Notes: generated from the sequence alone by a model not told the origin. 64,000 nucleotides of DNA from Lysobacter capsici (GCF_018732085.1 NZ_CP076103.1:3782001-3846000); one strand, 5' to 3'; shown: positions 9,872 to 19,668, counted from the first letter of the stretch. A program made the numbers and translations.

Positions 9872-11200
9872 TCAGTCCTCCAGGGTCGGTGCGCGGCGGC
9901 TGGAGTAATCGACGCAGGCGGCGATCTCGTCGAAGCCGTCCATGCCGTACCAGAACACCTTCCACTTCTCCTGCTTGAGGCAGCCGTCGGATTCAGAATA
10001 GTAGAACGGGTTGACCGAATTGCCGTGACGCGAACGCCAGAACACGCTCGGGTTCTGCTCGCGCATCACCTGCCACACCGCGCGCCCGAGGCCTTCGCCC
10101 TGCGCATCGTCGAGCACCGCGAACTTGTCGAGGTAGGTGCGGCCCTCGGCTTCGATCAGGATCACCGCGGCGCGATAGTTCTCGCTGACATAGGCCTGCT
10201 TGAGCACCGTGCGTTCGAAGTAGTCGTCGACCAGCTTGCGGCCGAACGCCGATTCGATCAGCGAACGCAGCCGCGCCAGATCCAGCTGATCCCAACGTTG
10301 CGCCTGCTGCACGCGCTCGCCGCGCCGCACCAGCGTGCCCGAGCCCTTGTGGGTGAACAGTTCCTTGGCCAGCTCGGCCGGCTTGGTGATCGACACCGAC
10401 GAGGTCAGCGGCAACTTGTCGAGCAAGTCCTTGATCTGCTCGATCTTGACCCGCATGCCGCCGTTGATCCACGGCTGCTCGATCAGATGCTCGTACTCGG
10501 TCGACAGGTTGATCGAGTCGATCACCCGGCCGTTGTCGTCGAGCAGGCCGCCGGTGCCGGTCAGGAACACGATCTTGTACGGCTGCAGCACCTGCACCAG
10601 TTCGTTGGCGGCGAAGTCGGCGTTGACGTTGAGGATCTGCCCGCCCGCGGTTTCGCCCAGGCTGGCGATCACCGGGATCGAGCCGGCCTGCAGGCTGGCT
10701 TCGATCGGCGCGAGGTTGACCTTCTTCACTTCGCCGACCAACCCATAGGTGTCGCGGTCCAGGTAGTCCGCCTCGAACACACCCGAGATGATCGAGGTGG
10801 CACGACCATCGCCCGATTGCAGCGCTTCGACCAGCTTGAGGTTCTGCGCCTGGAACACCCGGCGCACGATCGCCAGCGCTTCGGGCGAGGTCACGCGCAG
10901 GCCGTTGACGGTCTGCTTGACGATACCGGCGGCCGACAATTCCTCGTCGAGCTGCGGGCCGGCGCCGTGGATCACGATCGGGGTCAGGCCCACGTCCTGC
11001 AGGAACGCCAGCGACGAGGTCAGCGCGGCCAGATCGTCGCGCAACACCGCGCCGCCGACCTTGACCACCGCGAAGCGCTTGGAATCGAGCTGGGAAAAGC
11101 GCTTGAGGTACTGCGAAATCTCCTTGGCGCTGGCCATGCTCGACAGCAGCCGCACGATGGTCTGTCGCGTCTGCAGGTGATTGTCCATCGACACGCTCAT
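9872..11200 (-). CDS. argB: Bifunctional N-acetylglutamate synthase/kinase
   Basis: Predicted to acetylate glutamate and then phosphorylate the product, the first two steps of arginine synthesis. The 442-residue protein has an amino-acid-kinase domain ([10 protein letters not shown] ~45, [13 protein letters not shown] ~80, [15 protein letters not shown] ~190, [12 protein letters not shown] ~215) followed by a GNAT domain (~290-442: [33 protein letters not shown], ending [15 protein letters not shown]). This architecture is the known NAGS-K of Xanthomonas and is related to vertebrate NAGS. The start ATG overlaps the argE' stop (TAATG) and has GGGGAG upstream; ATG at 11188 is an alternative. 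Arginine feedback is expected from the family but not shown by the sequence. Confidence 0.93.
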   Translation of the reverse strand: MSVSMDNHLQTRQTIVRLLSSMASAKEISQYLKRFSQLDSKRFAVVKVGGAVLRDDLAALTSSLAFLQDVGLTPIVIHGAGPQLDEELSAAGIVKQTVNGLRVTSPEALAIVRRVFQAQNLKLVEALQSGDGRATSIISGVFEADYLDRDTYGLVGEVKKVNLAPIEASLQAGSIPVIASLGETAGGQILNVNADFAANELVQVLQPYKIVFLTGTGGLLDDNGRVIDSINLSTEYEHLIEQPWINGGMRVKIEQIKDLLDKLPLTSSVSITKPAELAKELFTHKGSGTLVRRGERVQQAQRWDQLDLARLRSLIESAFGRKLVDDYFERTVLKQAYVSENYRAAVILIEAEGRTYLDKFAVLDDAQGEGLGRAVWQVMREQNPSVFWRSRHGNSVNPFYYSESDGCLKQEKWKVFWYGMDGFDEIAACVDYSSRRAPTLED

Positions 11201-12291
11201 TACCCGTTGCTCCCCATGATGCGCGCGACGCTGTCGGCGTAGCGCTGCAATTGTTCCAGTGCGACCCATTCGTCGGCGGTGTGCGCTTGCGCGATGTCGC
11301 CGGGGCCGTACACGATCGAAGTCAGGCCGCCGGCCGAGAACAGCGAGGCCTCGGTCCAGAAGTCGACCGCGTTGCCGATCGGCAGGTTCAGCGCGTCGGC
11401 CAGATCGCGCGCCTCCAGGCGACGCTCCTCGGCGCGGGCGACATCGCCGGCCGGCAGCGACGGGCCGTTGAAGGTTTCTTCGTAGCGCTCGATCACGCTC
11501 GGATCGACCAGGTTGGCGAAGATTTCGTGCAGGCTCTCGATCGACTGCGAAGGCAGCGGACGGAAGCCGAAACGCAGATCGGCGCTGGAGGCGATCATGT
11601 TGGCCTTGATCCCGCCTTCGACCTTGCCGATGTTGAAACGCAGGCCGGTGAGCCCGCCGAAACGCTGATGCGCCTGGGATTCGACATGATCGAGCGCCTT
11701 GCCGCCCCAGCGGATCGCCTGATGCAAGGCGCTGGACTGCATCGCATTGGCGCCGGAGGCATGACCGGCGACGCCACGAAAACGCATCTGCACCGAGCTG
11801 ATGCCGCGGTGCGCGAGGACGGCTTCGCACATCGTGGGTTCGGCGACGATGGCTTCGGCGAACCCATGATCGGTGGCGAGGAAACCGGCGATGCAGCGCG
11901 CATCGTTGGCTTCTTCGTCGGTGCTGAACAAGAACGCGGCATCGCCGGTGGTTTGCGCGGCCGCGGCCAGCAGACACGCGGCCGCGCCCTTGATGTCGCA
12001 CGAACCCAGGCCGATCGCGCGGTCGTCGGTGACCCGCAGCTTGTGCGGATCGGCGCTCCAGGCTTCCGAGGACGGCACGGTGTCCAGATGCACGTTGAAC
12101 AAGCGGCGCGGGTTGCCGCGCACGGCGAGCATCGACACCGCGCCGGCGCCGTGGTCGGTCACTTCGATGCGGAAGCCGTCGAGCTGGCTGCGCAGGTAAT
12201 CGAAGATGCCGCCGGTGCCGATTTCGCGCGGCGGGTTGCGGGTGTCGTAGGACACCAGGGCCTGCAGGTGGTTGAGGACGTCGGGGAGCAT
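11200..12291 (-). CDS. argE: Acetylcitrulline deacetylase (ArgE-type M20 hydrolase)
   Basis: A 363-residue M20-family metallohydrolase. Zinc-site motifs are visible: [11 protein letters not shown] (~65), [15 protein letters not shown] (~95), the general-base pair in STDEEANDA (~123) and [13 protein letters not shown] (~151), plus the dimerisation domain [13 protein letters not shown]. In xanthomonads the enzyme at this position removes acetate from N-acetylcitrulline rather than N-acetylornithine; the carbamoyltransferase at 13826-14863 is clearly of the acetylornithine type, so the same substrate is expected here. It is co-transcribed with argB (1-base overlap). The 225-bp gap upstream to argG contains another inverted repeat. 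Confidence 0.92.
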   Translation of the reverse strand: MLPDVLNHLQALVSYDTRNPPREIGTGGIFDYLRSQLDGFRIEVTDHGAGAVSMLAVRGNPRRLFNVHLDTVPSSEAWSADPHKLRVTDDRAIGLGSCDIKGAAACLLAAAAQTTGDAAFLFSTDEEANDARCIAGFLATDHGFAEAIVAEPTMCEAVLAHRGISSVQMRFRGVAGHASGANAMQSSALHQAIRWGGKALDHVESQAHQRFGGLTGLRFNIGKVEGGIKANMIASSADLRFGFRPLPSQSIESLHEIFANLVDPSVIERYEETFNGPSLPAGDVARAEERRLEARDLADALNLPIGNAVDFWTEASLFSAGGLTSIVYGPGDIAQAHTADEWVALEQLQRYADSVARIMGSNG

Positions 12292-12359
12292 GAGTGGGGG
12301 GCTCGTCGTGTCGGGCGGTGATGGTTGCGGTGAGGTACTGCGGTGCGATGGAGCGTCGA

Positions 12360-12506
12360 GTCCCCTCTCCCGCGAAGCGGGAGAGGGCTAGGGTGAGGGA
12401 GCTTTTGCGGGTGTTTTAATCACACGCAAAAAAGCAAAAGCAGCTTGCTGCCTTCGGCGCTCGCTCCCTCACCCCAACCCCTCTCCCGCTGTGCGGGAGA
12501 GGGGCT
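12360..12506. repeat. Inverted CTCTCCCGC repeat pair between argG and argE'
   Basis: Left copy (GTCCCCTCTCCCGCGAAGCG, continuing GGAGAGGGCTAGGGTGAGGG) and right copy (GCTCCCTCACCCCAACCCCT, continuing CTCCCGCTGTGCGGGAGAGG) face each other across ~65 bp. Each copy contains its own short palindrome (CTCTCCCGC-GCGGGAGAG). This is a common dispersed xanthomonad intergenic element. It occupies most of the argG-argE' gap. Confidence 0.75.
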
Positions 12507-12516
12507 CGAAGCTCGG

Positions 12517-13764
12517 TCAATTCTTGCGGTTGATCTCCGCCCACAACGTGCTGCTCATCCCGAACAATTTGATGAAACCCTCGGCTTCTTCCACGCCCCA
12601 GTCCGCCGCCTGCGCGTAGGTCGCGCCCTTGGCGTTGAGGATGTGCGGCGAGCTGATCGCCACCGCGTTGACCACGCCGCCGTTGGTTTCCAGCACGACT
12701 TCGCCGTTGACCGTGGACTGCGAGCTGGCCAGGAAGGCTTCCAGGTCGGTCTTGAGCGGATCGTGGAAGAAGCCTTCGTACACCAGCTCGACCCACTTGC
12801 GCGCAACCTCGGGCTTGAAGCGGTTCTGGTGCTTGCTGAGCACCGCTTCTTCCAGCGCGCGGTGCGCGGTCAGCAGCGCGAACAGGCCCGGCGCTTCATA
12901 GATGATGCGGCCCTTCAGGCCGATGGTGGTGTCGCCGGTATAGAGACCGCGTCCCACGCCGTACTGCGCGAACAGGCCGTTGAGCTTGGCCAGCATCGTG
13001 TGGCCTTCGATCTTTTCGCCGTCGAGCGCGACCGCTTCGCCGTTTTCGAAGGTGATCGTGACCTTGAGCGCTTCGCTCGGCCACTGCGAGCGCGGCTTGC
13101 ACCAGCCCACCGCGCCCTCGCCCGGCGCCTGCCAACGATCGATCTCGCCGCCGGACATGGTCAGCCCGAGCAGGTTCTCGTTGATCGTGTAGGCCTTTTG
13201 CTTGGCGCGCACGCCGAAGCCGCGTTCTTCCAGGTACTTCTGCTCGTAGGCGCGGACCTCGGTGTGTTCCTTCTGGATTTCGCGGATCGGCGCGACGATG
13301 TCGTAGTCGCCCAGCGCCTTGACCGCCAGGTCGAAACGCACCTGATCGTTGCCCATGCCGGTGCAGCCGTGCGCGATGACCTTGCAGCCCAGTTCGTCGG
13401 CGCGCTTGAGCGCGGCCTCGACAATCAGGTAGCGGTCCGACACCAACAGTGGGTACTGGCCCTGATAGCCCTCGCCGGCCCAGACGAAGGGCTTGACGAA
13501 GCCCGACCAGATCGCCGGACCGCCGTCGACGGTGACGTGGCTGGCGACGCCGAGTTCGGCCGCGCGCTGTTCGATGAAGTCGCGTTCTTCCGCGTCGACG
13601 CCGCCGGTGTCGGCGAACACGGTATGCACGGCCCAGCCGCGCTCTTGCAGGTAAGGCACGCAGAAGCTGGTATCGAGGCCGCCGGAGAAGGCGAGGACGA
13701 TGGCTTTGGAGCCGGGATTCGGGAGTCGGGAGTCGGGAATCGAAGAAGCAGTTTGCTGCGACAT
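12517..13764 (-). CDS. argG: Argininosuccinate synthase with repeat-encoded N-terminal insert
   Basis: Condenses citrulline and aspartate with ATP to argininosuccinate. The 415 residues carry the PP-loop [10 protein letters not shown] (~24), [14 protein letters not shown] (~130) and the C-terminal argininosuccinate synthase fold. I start at ATG 13764 (MSQQTASS). Residues ~8-19 ([12 protein letters not shown]) are encoded by the dispersed GGGAATCGGGA repeat, in frame, just before the conserved [10 protein letters not shown]; other xanthomonad ArgG proteins, as I recall, go almost directly into that strand. The 61-bp gap from argF' is also between the arms of this repeat. No strong Shine-Dalgarno is visible. 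Confidence 0.94.
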   Translation of the reverse strand: MSQQTASSIPDSRLPNPGSKAIVLAFSGGLDTSFCVPYLQERGWAVHTVFADTGGVDAEERDFIEQRAAELGVASHVTVDGGPAIWSGFVKPFVWAGEGYQGQYPLLVSDRYLIVEAALKRADELGCKVIAHGCTGMGNDQVRFDLAVKALGDYDIVAPIREIQKEHTEVRAYEQKYLEERGFGVRAKQKAYTINENLLGLTMSGGEIDRWQAPGEGAVGWCKPRSQWPSEALKVTITFENGEAVALDGEKIEGHTMLAKLNGLFAQYGVGRGLYTGDTTIGLKGRIIYEAPGLFALLTAHRALEEAVLSKHQNRFKPEVARKWVELVYEGFFHDPLKTDLEAFLASSQSTVNGEVVLETNGGVVNAVAISSPHILNAKGATYAQAADWGVEEAEGFIKLFGMSSTLWAEINRKN

Positions 13765-13859
13765 GTGGGGACGTCTCGTATTGAAAGTGATGTCTTGATG
13801 ATGGTTCGAACGAGGAGATGCGCTCTTACGATTCCCGACTCCCAATTCCCGATTCCCGG
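13712..13859. repeat. Inverted GGGAATCGGGA repeat spanning the argF'/argG junction
   Basis: Arms at 13712-13742 and 13829-13859 are 31 bp each and inverted, matching at 28 of 31 positions by my count, with ~86 bp between them. The right arm encodes the last residues of ArgF' ([11 protein letters not shown]) and the left arm encodes part of the ArgG N-terminus. Related inverted pairs are at 14867-14995 and 45236-45345; the direct-repeat form is at 36846 and 41892. The arms share the right border CTTTTACGATTCCCGATT or a close variant. Confidence 0.85.
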
Positions 13860-14863
13860 CCGCCTATCAAGGCGGCCATGATCGCCTTCTGCACATGCAG
13901 GCGGTTCTCGGCCTCGTCGATCGCGATGCACTGCGGCGAGTCCATCACGCCGTCGGTGGCCTTGACGTTGCGGCGCAGCGGCAGGCAGTGGCTGAAGACG
14001 CCGTTGTTGGTCAGCGCCATCTTGGCTTCGTCGACGATGAAGTGCTTGTACTGGTCGCGGATCGGCTTTTCCGGGCCCCAGTTGCCGAAGTACGGCAACG
14101 CGCCCCAGCTCTTGGCGTAGACCACGTCGGCACCGGTGTAGGCGCTTTCGATGTCGTGGCTGATGCGCAGCGAGCCGCCGCTTTCGGCGACGTTCTGCTC
14201 GGCCCAGCCCATGTAGCGCTCGTCGAGGATGTACTCGGGCGTCGGGCACAGCAGGGTCACGTCCATGCCCAGACGCGTGGCGATGGTCAGCGCCGAATTG
14301 GCCACCGCGGTGTTGAGCGGCTTGGGGTGGTAGGTCCAGGTCAGCACGTACTTCTTGCCGCGCAGGTCGGAGGTGCCGAAGTGCTCCTGCAGAGCCAGCG
14401 CATGCGCCAGTTCCTGGCACGGATGGGTGATGGTCTCCATGTTGATGACCGGCACCGGCGAGTACTTGGCGAAGCTGGCCAGGACCTTGTCCTGGCGGTC
14501 GTTGGCCCAGTCGACGAACTTCGGGAACGCGCGCACGCCGATCAGGTCGACGTAGCGGCCGAGCACCTTGGCCACTTCGGCGATGTGTTCCTCGGTATCG
14601 CCGTCCATCACCGTGCCCAGGTCGAACTCGATCGGCCACGCGTCCTTGCCCGGCTGCAACACCACCGCATGCCCGCCGAGCTGGAACGCGCCCAGTTCGA
14701 AGCTGGTGCGCGTGCGCATCGACGGGTTGAAGAACACCAGCGCGATCGACTTGCCCTTGAGCTCATCGCCGAGCTTGCTGCGCTTGAACACGGCGGCCTG
14801 CGCCAGCAGCGCGTCGAGGTCGGCGCGCGACCAGTCTTGGGTGTTGAGGAAGTGTTTGGTCAT
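13826..14863 (-). CDS. argF: N-acetylornithine carbamoyltransferase
   Basis: Transfers the carbamoyl group to N-acetylornithine, giving N-acetylcitrulline. The 345-residue protein matches the Xanthomonas acetylornithine enzyme closely: carbamoyl-phosphate loop [13 protein letters not shown] (~49-61), [19 protein letters not shown] (~145), [19 protein letters not shown] (~175), and [19 protein letters not shown] (~296) holding the lysine that is carboxylated in the known enzyme. The last ~11 residues ([11 protein letters not shown]) come from a dispersed repeat. The start is immediately preceded by another copy of that repeat (from 14867), so there is no Shine-Dalgarno where one would be expected. 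It is the first gene of the arginine/proline block. Confidence 0.94.
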   Translation of the reverse strand: MTKHFLNTQDWSRADLDALLAQAAVFKRSKLGDELKGKSIALVFFNPSMRTRTSFELGAFQLGGHAVVLQPGKDAWPIEFDLGTVMDGDTEEHIAEVAKVLGRYVDLIGVRAFPKFVDWANDRQDKVLASFAKYSPVPVINMETITHPCQELAHALALQEHFGTSDLRGKKYVLTWTYHPKPLNTAVANSALTIATRLGMDVTLLCPTPEYILDERYMGWAEQNVAESGGSLRISHDIESAYTGADVVYAKSWGALPYFGNWGPEKPIRDQYKHFIVDEAKMALTNNGVFSHCLPLRRNVKATDGVMDSPQCIAIDEAENRLHVQKAIMAALIGGRESGIGSRES

Positions 14864-14866
14864 TTT

Positions 14867-14995
14867 TCGGGAGTCGGGAATGGGGAATCGGGAATGGGAA
14901 CAGCGGGTGACGGCGTTGGCGTGGAAGTCGCGAGAGAAACCGGGAAGCGTCGCTACGGCTTTGACGATTCCCTATTCCCCATTCCCGATTCCCGT
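14867..14995. repeat. Inverted GGGAATCGGGA repeat upstream of argF'
   Basis: Left arm 14867-14900 (CGGGAGTCGGGAATGGGGAA and following) and right arm 14965-14995 (CGATTCCCTATTCCCCATTC and following) are inverted around ~65 bp. The left arm ends three bases before the argF' start codon, so it forms the whole 5' leader next to the ATG. The argF' promoter must lie within or beyond this element. Confidence 0.8.
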
Positions 14996-15006
14996 GGCGA
15001 AAAACA

Positions 15007-15036
15007 AAAAAGCCCAGCGCTAGGCTGGGCTTTTCG
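15007..15036 (-). terminator. Rho-independent terminator between argF' and the secreted-protein gene
   Basis: Symmetrical hairpin AAAAGCCCAGC-GCTAG-GCTGGGCTTTT with A and T runs on either side, so it can work in both directions. On the minus strand it ends transcripts from the gene at 15271-15744 before they reach the arginine block. The rest of the 407-bp gap (14864-15270) holds the repeat above and one doubtful 34-codon frame. Confidence 0.8.
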
Positions 15037-15270
15037 TGTGTGCGGCTTGTTACACGAACGACGGCGCGGGCCGTCACCCAGCGGATTGGCAGGGCAACGG
15101 TCGACGAGCACGCGAGGTCATTCCCGCCGCCATGTAGGCAGAGGTCAACACGTCGGCGTCGGCGTAGTTCGGATTCATGAGGCCGCGAATGCTCGCATGG
15201 GCGGGGGCACGGCGCAAGCCGCAAAATCGGGAAACGCGACCTGGGCCGGGCGCCGGATGCGGCCGGGCGC

Positions 15271-15744
15271 TCAACGCGAGGTGCTGATCGGGGTGATCAC
15301 CGGGGTCACCGCGACCCGGACCTTGAGCTTGTTGCCCGGGTCCTCGGGCAGGCGCGAGCGGAACCGGCTGCCCTTGTAGACGTAGTCCACGTCGTAGGCG
15401 ATCGGGCGGCGGAATTCGCGTTCCACCGGCACCGGCTTGCAGTTTTCGCCGGTGCTGGGCTTGGGGTCGCGCTCGCGGCCCAGCGCCTCGCGCACCGCCC
15501 CGACCACCCGCGACAGCCGCGAGTCGGACTTGTCGGCCGGCTCGGGTTCGCACTGCTGCTCGACCGTGGTCGCGCGCAGGGTCTGGTAGATCGGGGTCAC
15601 CCGCAGCACCTGGGCATAGTCGAACCGCACGTTCTCGGCCTGCAGTACGGTGGTGTGCTGCTGCGCCGCCGCGGGAGCCGTCCACAGCGAGGCCGCGGCG
15701 CTGATCAGCACCAGGATCGAGACCTGCAGGACGGTTCGGTTCAT
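15271..15744 (-). CDS. Hypothetical secreted protein
   Basis: A 157-residue or so protein with a clear signal peptide (MNRTVLQVSILVLISAAASL, cleavage after APAAAQ). The mature part contains VRFDYAQVLRVTPIYQTLRA and a C-terminal segment YDVDYVYKGSRFRSRLPEDP followed by KVRVAVTPV, the pattern of a family of small periplasmic or surface proteins of xanthomonads (some in the family carry glycine-zipper domains, which I do not see here). Two cysteines (in EQQCEPE and ENCKPV) could form a disulfide. I chose ATG 15744, where the signal peptide begins. It appears monocistronic, ended by the terminator at 15007-15036. The function is unknown. Confidence 0.7.
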   Translation of the reverse strand: MNRTVLQVSILVLISAAASLWTAPAAAQQHTTVLQAENVRFDYAQVLRVTPIYQTLRATTVEQQCEPEPADKSDSRLSRVVGAVREALGRERDPKPSTGENCKPVPVEREFRRPIAYDVDYVYKGSRFRSRLPEDPGNKLKVRVAVTPVITPISTSR

Positions 15745-16057
15745 CGGGCTCGCGCAGTGGATTCGTGAATAAAGTGTAAGAGCAGTGTCCGCTAATGGCC
15801 TGAATCCCGCCTTTAGGCCCCGTCCGTCCAGGCCTTGCAAGCGCCCCGATCATGCGTGATTGCGACCGCGCGCTCGGCTTTCGCGCGCGCTTGCGCGGCT
15901 TCGCCCGGGCGCGGCCACGGCCCCGATCGGACGTCGGGCGTTGCCGGCCGTGGCGAATCGGCCGCCGTGTTGCGCGGATCGGCCATCGCGACCGCGCGAT
16001 CGCGGACGCGGGCCCGCGCGGCCCGCTAGAATGAACCCGACCCCAAGCCGCCTATCC
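15745..16057. other. Divergent promoter region, GC-rich
   Basis: This 313-bp stretch lies between the secreted-protein gene and cysS, which point away from each other, so both promoters should be here. The middle is dominated by CGCGACCGCGCG-type palindromes. Open frames across it give only Arg/Ala-rich peptides. No box or known binding site was recognised. Confidence 0.4.
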
Positions 16058-17464
16058 ATGAGCCTGCATCTCTACAACAGCCTGTCGCGACAGGTCGAAG
16101 CCTTCGTTCCGCTGGATCCGGCACGCCCGACGATGTATGTCTGCGGCCCCACGGTCTACAACTACGTGCATATCGGCAACGCGCGCGGCCCGGTGGTGTT
16201 CGGCGTGCTCGCCGACCTGCTGCGGCGACGTTATGGCGCCCTGGCCTACGCGCGCAACATCACCGACGTGGACGACAAGATCAATGCCGCGGCCGCCGAA
16301 CAAGGCGTGCCGATCGCGGCGATCACCGACCGCTTCGCCGCCGCCTACCGCGAGGACATGGCGGCGCTGGGCGTGCGCGCGCCCGATCTGGAACCGACCG
16401 CGACGGGCCACATCGGCCAGATCGTGGCGATGATCGAGCGTTTGATCGACAGCGGTCACGCCTACGAAGCCGCCAACCACGTCCTGTTTTCGATCGGCAG
16501 CTATGCCGACTACGGCAAGCTCTCGCGCCGCGACATCGACGACATGCGCGCCGGCGCGCGGGTCGAGGTCGCGCCGTACAAGCGCGATCCGGGCGACTTC
16601 GTCCTGTGGAAGCCCTCCACCGGCGACCTCCCCGGCTGGGAGTCGCCGTGGGGCCGCGGCCGCCCGGGCTGGCACATCGAATGCTCGGCGATGGCCGCCG
16701 CGCACCTGGGCGAGACGATCGACATCCATGCCGGCGGCGTCGACCTGCAGTTCCCGCACCACGAGAACGAGATCGCGCAGAGCGAATGCGCGCACGGCGG
16801 CAAGGTGTTCGCGCGCTGGTGGCTGCACAACGGCATGCTCAATTTCGATGGCGGCAAGATGTCGAAGTCGATCGGCAATATCCAGAAGGTCCACGACCTG
16901 GTCGCCAAGCATCCGCCCGAGGCGCTGCGTTACGCGCTGCTGTCGGCGCATTACCGGCAGCCGCTGGAGTGGTCGGATGGGTTGATCGAGCAGAGCGCAC
17001 GCACGCTGGATCGTCTGTACGGCACCCTGCGCGACCTGGGCGACATCGCCTACGCGGTGTTCGATCGCGAAGCCGGCACGCTGGAACTGCCCTTGTCGAT
17101 ACCGCAACCGGTCCAGGCCGCCCTGGAAGACGATCTCAACACGCCGCAGGCGCTGGCCGAACTCGCGCGCATCGCGGGCGAAGCGCGCAAGGCGACCGAC
17201 CCGATCGAGCAGGCCCGCCTCAAGGGCGAGCTGCTCGGCGCCGGTCTCGCGCTGGGCCTGTTGCAGCAAGACCCCGCGGCCTGGTTCGCCGGAGCGAGCG
17301 GCGACAACGACGACGCCCGAATCCAGGCCCTGGTCGACGAACGCAATCAAGCCAAGAAGGACCGCGACTTCGCCCGCGCCGATGCGATCCGTCAGCAACT
17401 CGCCGACGAAGGCATCCTGCTGGAAGACACGCCGGCCGGCGTGCGCTGGAAGCGTTCGCGATGA
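16058..17464 (+). CDS. cysS: Cysteinyl-tRNA synthetase
   Basis: Charges tRNA-Cys. The 468 residues begin [12 protein letters not shown] and carry the zinc ligand region [18 protein letters not shown] (~25-42, with the HIGH variant HIGN), [10 protein letters not shown] (~203), [12 protein letters not shown] (~228) and KMSKSIGN (~266). The C-terminal DALR/anticodon region ends in the typical [18 protein letters not shown] helix. An ATG at 16031 is also in frame, but the homology begins at 16058. Its stop overlaps the start of sufE (ATGA), which suggests coupling. Confidence 0.96.
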   Translation: MSLHLYNSLSRQVEAFVPLDPARPTMYVCGPTVYNYVHIGNARGPVVFGVLADLLRRRYGALAYARNITDVDDKINAAAAEQGVPIAAITDRFAAAYREDMAALGVRAPDLEPTATGHIGQIVAMIERLIDSGHAYEAANHVLFSIGSYADYGKLSRRDIDDMRAGARVEVAPYKRDPGDFVLWKPSTGDLPGWESPWGRGRPGWHIECSAMAAAHLGETIDIHAGGVDLQFPHHENEIAQSECAHGGKVFARWWLHNGMLNFDGGKMSKSIGNIQKVHDLVAKHPPEALRYALLSAHYRQPLEWSDGLIEQSARTLDRLYGTLRDLGDIAYAVFDREAGTLELPLSIPQPVQAALEDDLNTPQALAELARIAGEARKATDPIEQARLKGELLGAGLALGLLQQDPAAWFAGASGDNDDARIQALVDERNQAKKDRDFARADAIRQQLADEGILLEDTPAGVRWKRSR

Positions 17465-17910
17465 GCGAGGCCACGATCACCTCGCCGTTCCCGATCGAAG
17501 CCACCGCCGTCGAAGCCCAGGCCGCGATCCGCGAGGAATTCGCGTTCTTCGGCGACTGGTCCGAGCGCTATCAATACCTGATCGACCTCGGCCGCAAGCT
17601 GCCCGACCTGCCCGTCGAGTGGAAGACCGAGGAGCATCGCCTGCTCGGCTGCCAGTCGATGGTGTGGATCGTGGTCGAAGGCGACGCCGAGCGGCTGACC
17701 TTCCACGCGATCAGCGATTCGGCCATCGTCTCGGGCCTGATCTATCTCGCGCTGCGGGTGTATTCGGGCCGCAGCGCGACCGAGATCGTCGCCAGCCCGG
17801 CCGACTACATCGCCGACATCGGCCTGGCCAAGCACCTGTCGCCGACCCGCAGCAACGGCCTGGCCTCGCTGCTGGCCTTCATCCGCGAGCAAGCGCAGCG
17901 CCGGCTGTGA
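17461..17910 (+). CDS. sufE: Cysteine desulfuration protein SufE
   Basis: Takes the persulfide sulfur from the desulfurase SufS and hands it on for Fe-S cluster assembly. The 149 residues show the SufE fold: [19 protein letters not shown] (~26-44) and the acceptor cysteine in [12 protein letters not shown] (~62). The gene overlaps cysS by four bases and the following MFS gene by four (GTGA). No suf operon is present in the window, so this is a stand-alone SufE with the cysteine-related cysS gene as neighbour. Confidence 0.93.
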   Translation: MSEATITSPFPIEATAVEAQAAIREEFAFFGDWSERYQYLIDLGRKLPDLPVEWKTEEHRLLGCQSMVWIVVEGDAERLTFHAISDSAIVSGLIYLALRVYSGRSATEIVASPADYIADIGLAKHLSPTRSNGLASLLAFIREQAQRRL

Positions 17911-19205
17911 GCGCCGGCGACGCCAGCGAGACCGGCACCGACGGCGCGTCTGCCGCCAACCCACCACCGATCAGCGCCCTGCGCCTGCTGCGCAATCCCG
18001 GTTTCGCCGGGCTGCTGGTGTACCGGCTGCTGGCGATGCTGTCGTACCAGATCGTCGCGGTCACGGTCGGCTGGCACATCTACGAACTGACCCGCGACCC
18101 GTTCGCGCTGGGCCTGATCGGCCTGACCGAGGTCATCCCGTATTTCTGTTTCGCCCTGTTCGCCGGCTACGCGGTCGATCACCTGCCGCGGCGCAAGCTC
18201 GGCATGTTCGCCTGCAACGGCTTGCTGGTGACCACGCTGATGCTGGCCGGCGTCGCCAGCGGCGTGTTGCCCACCGGCGGCTTCGGCTTCGACACCTTGA
18301 CCATCTACGTGGCCATCGCGGTCAACGGCGTGGTCCGCGCGTTCCTGTCGCCGGTGTACATGTCGCTGTTCGCGCGGGTGCTCAAGCGCGAGCATTTCGC
18401 GCGCGGCGCCGGGGTCAGCAGCGTGGTCATGCAGACCGGGCTGGTGCTCGGGCCGGCGATGGGCGGCGCGCTGATCGCCTGGGGCGGCAAGACTTCGGCC
18501 TATCTGGTCGCGGCGGGTTTCGCCCTGGCCGCGGCGATCGCGATCATCACCCTGCGGGTCAGCGAACCGGCGCCGCAGGCCGAGCGCGCGCCGGTGTTCA
18601 AGAGCATCGGCGAAGGCCTGCGCTTCGTGTTCAACAACCAGGTCGTGCTCGGCGCGCAGGCGCTGGACATGTTCTCGGTGCTGTTCGGCGGCGCGGTGGC
18701 GCTGCTGCCGGCGTTCATCCACGACGTCCTGCATTACGGGCCCGAAGCGCTCGGCGTGCTGCGCGCGGCGCCGGCCGCGGGCGCGGTGCTGATGGGCCTT
18801 TGGCTGGCGAGGCGGCCGCCGCAGAAGAACGCCGGCCGCCTGCTGCTGTACGCGGTGGCCGGGTTCGGCGCGTGCATCATCGGGTTCGCGCTGTCTCGCG
18901 ATTTCTGGCTGTCGGCGGCGATGCTGATGCTGTCGGGCATGTGCGACGGCGTGTCGGTGGTGCTGCGCTCGACCATCCTGCAACTGTCCACGCCCGACGA
19001 GATGCGCGGACGGGTGTCGTCGATCAACGGCATCTTCATCGGCTCGTCGAACGAGTTGGGCGCGTTCGAATCGGGCCTGGCGGCCAGGCTGATGGGACTG
19101 GTGCCGTCGGTGATCTTCGGCGGCTGCATGACCCTGGCCGTGGTCGGCGCGACCGCGAAGCTGGCGCCGAAGCTGCGGCGGCTGGATCTGCGCGATTTGC
19201 AGTAG
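17907..19205 (+). CDS. Major facilitator superfamily transporter
   Basis: A 432-residue inner-membrane protein with about twelve hydrophobic segments, of the MFS_3/EntS-like exporter type. Residues ~20-50 (ALRLLRNPGFAGLLVYRLLA) begin helix 1; DHLPRRKLGMF (~92) is the loop 2-3 motif; and STPDEMRGRVSSINGIFIGS (~358-377) is the characteristic C-terminal half motif. The substrate is not evident. I start at GTG 17907, which overlaps the sufE stop; the frame is open far upstream, but only as shadow of cysS and sufE. It is the last gene of the cysS-sufE-MFS operon. Confidence 0.88.
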   Translation: MSAGDASETGTDGASAANPPPISALRLLRNPGFAGLLVYRLLAMLSYQIVAVTVGWHIYELTRDPFALGLIGLTEVIPYFCFALFAGYAVDHLPRRKLGMFACNGLLVTTLMLAGVASGVLPTGGFGFDTLTIYVAIAVNGVVRAFLSPVYMSLFARVLKREHFARGAGVSSVVMQTGLVLGPAMGGALIAWGGKTSAYLVAAGFALAAAIAIITLRVSEPAPQAERAPVFKSIGEGLRFVFNNQVVLGAQALDMFSVLFGGAVALLPAFIHDVLHYGPEALGVLRAAPAAGAVLMGLWLARRPPQKNAGRLLLYAVAGFGACIIGFALSRDFWLSAAMLMLSGMCDGVSVVLRSTILQLSTPDEMRGRVSSINGIFIGSSNELGAFESGLAARLMGLVPSVIFGGCMTLAVVGATAKLAPKLRRLDLRDLQ

Positions 19206-19326
19206 CGGTGCGCGGGCTCGATCTGGGCGGTCGAGCGATCGCTCTGCGCCGAACCAAGCGCAATCTTTAACTTGTCCGCCATCTTCAACTCACGCGACTT
19301 GCGTCGCCCCAGCGGCGAGCCACGGC

Positions 19327-19668
19327 TCAATCGCTGCGCAACCTGACCCGTTCACTCTCCGGCGCTTGCTTCGGCGCGACCGCCGGCTTGCGCACGGCCG
19401 CGGCGACCGCTCCGATCAGTGCCAGCGCGACGTTGAACGCGCCCGCGGCGACCGACACCAGGGCGTCGCCCTGGGTGTTGCCGAAGCTGCGTTCGAGCTG
19501 ACTCGCCTGCCAGCACAGCACGCCGATCAGCGGCGAGGCGATCAGCCCGCTCAGCAGCACGAACATCGCCGCGCCGGCGAAACGGGTGTAGCCGCGCGAC
19601 AGCCGCCACAGGCCGAGATTGAGGCAGATCGTCAGTATCGGGATGAGCAGCAGCAGGAAGCCTTCCAT
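19327..19668 (-). CDS. Small inner-membrane protein of unknown function
   Basis: A 113-residue protein with three likely transmembrane segments (MEGFLLLLIPILTICLNLGL, then GAAMFVLLSGLIASPLIGVL, then AFNVALALIGAVAAAV) and a charged C-terminal tail. No family was recognised. It faces the MFS gene tail-to-tail across 121 bp that show nothing notable. It appears to be transcribed alone. Confidence 0.6.
   Translation of the reverse strand: MEGFLLLLIPILTICLNLGLWRLSRGYTRFAGAAMFVLLSGLIASPLIGVLCWQASQLERSFGNTQGDALVSVAAGAFNVALALIGAVAAAVRKPAVAPKQAPESERVRLRSD

Noticed and set aside
15074..15178. 34-codon minus-strand frame (MNPNYADADVLTSAYMAAGM...)
   Set aside because: The composition looks more natural than most shadows, but there is no ribosome site, no family and no conserved context that I can judge. 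Left out as a gene.
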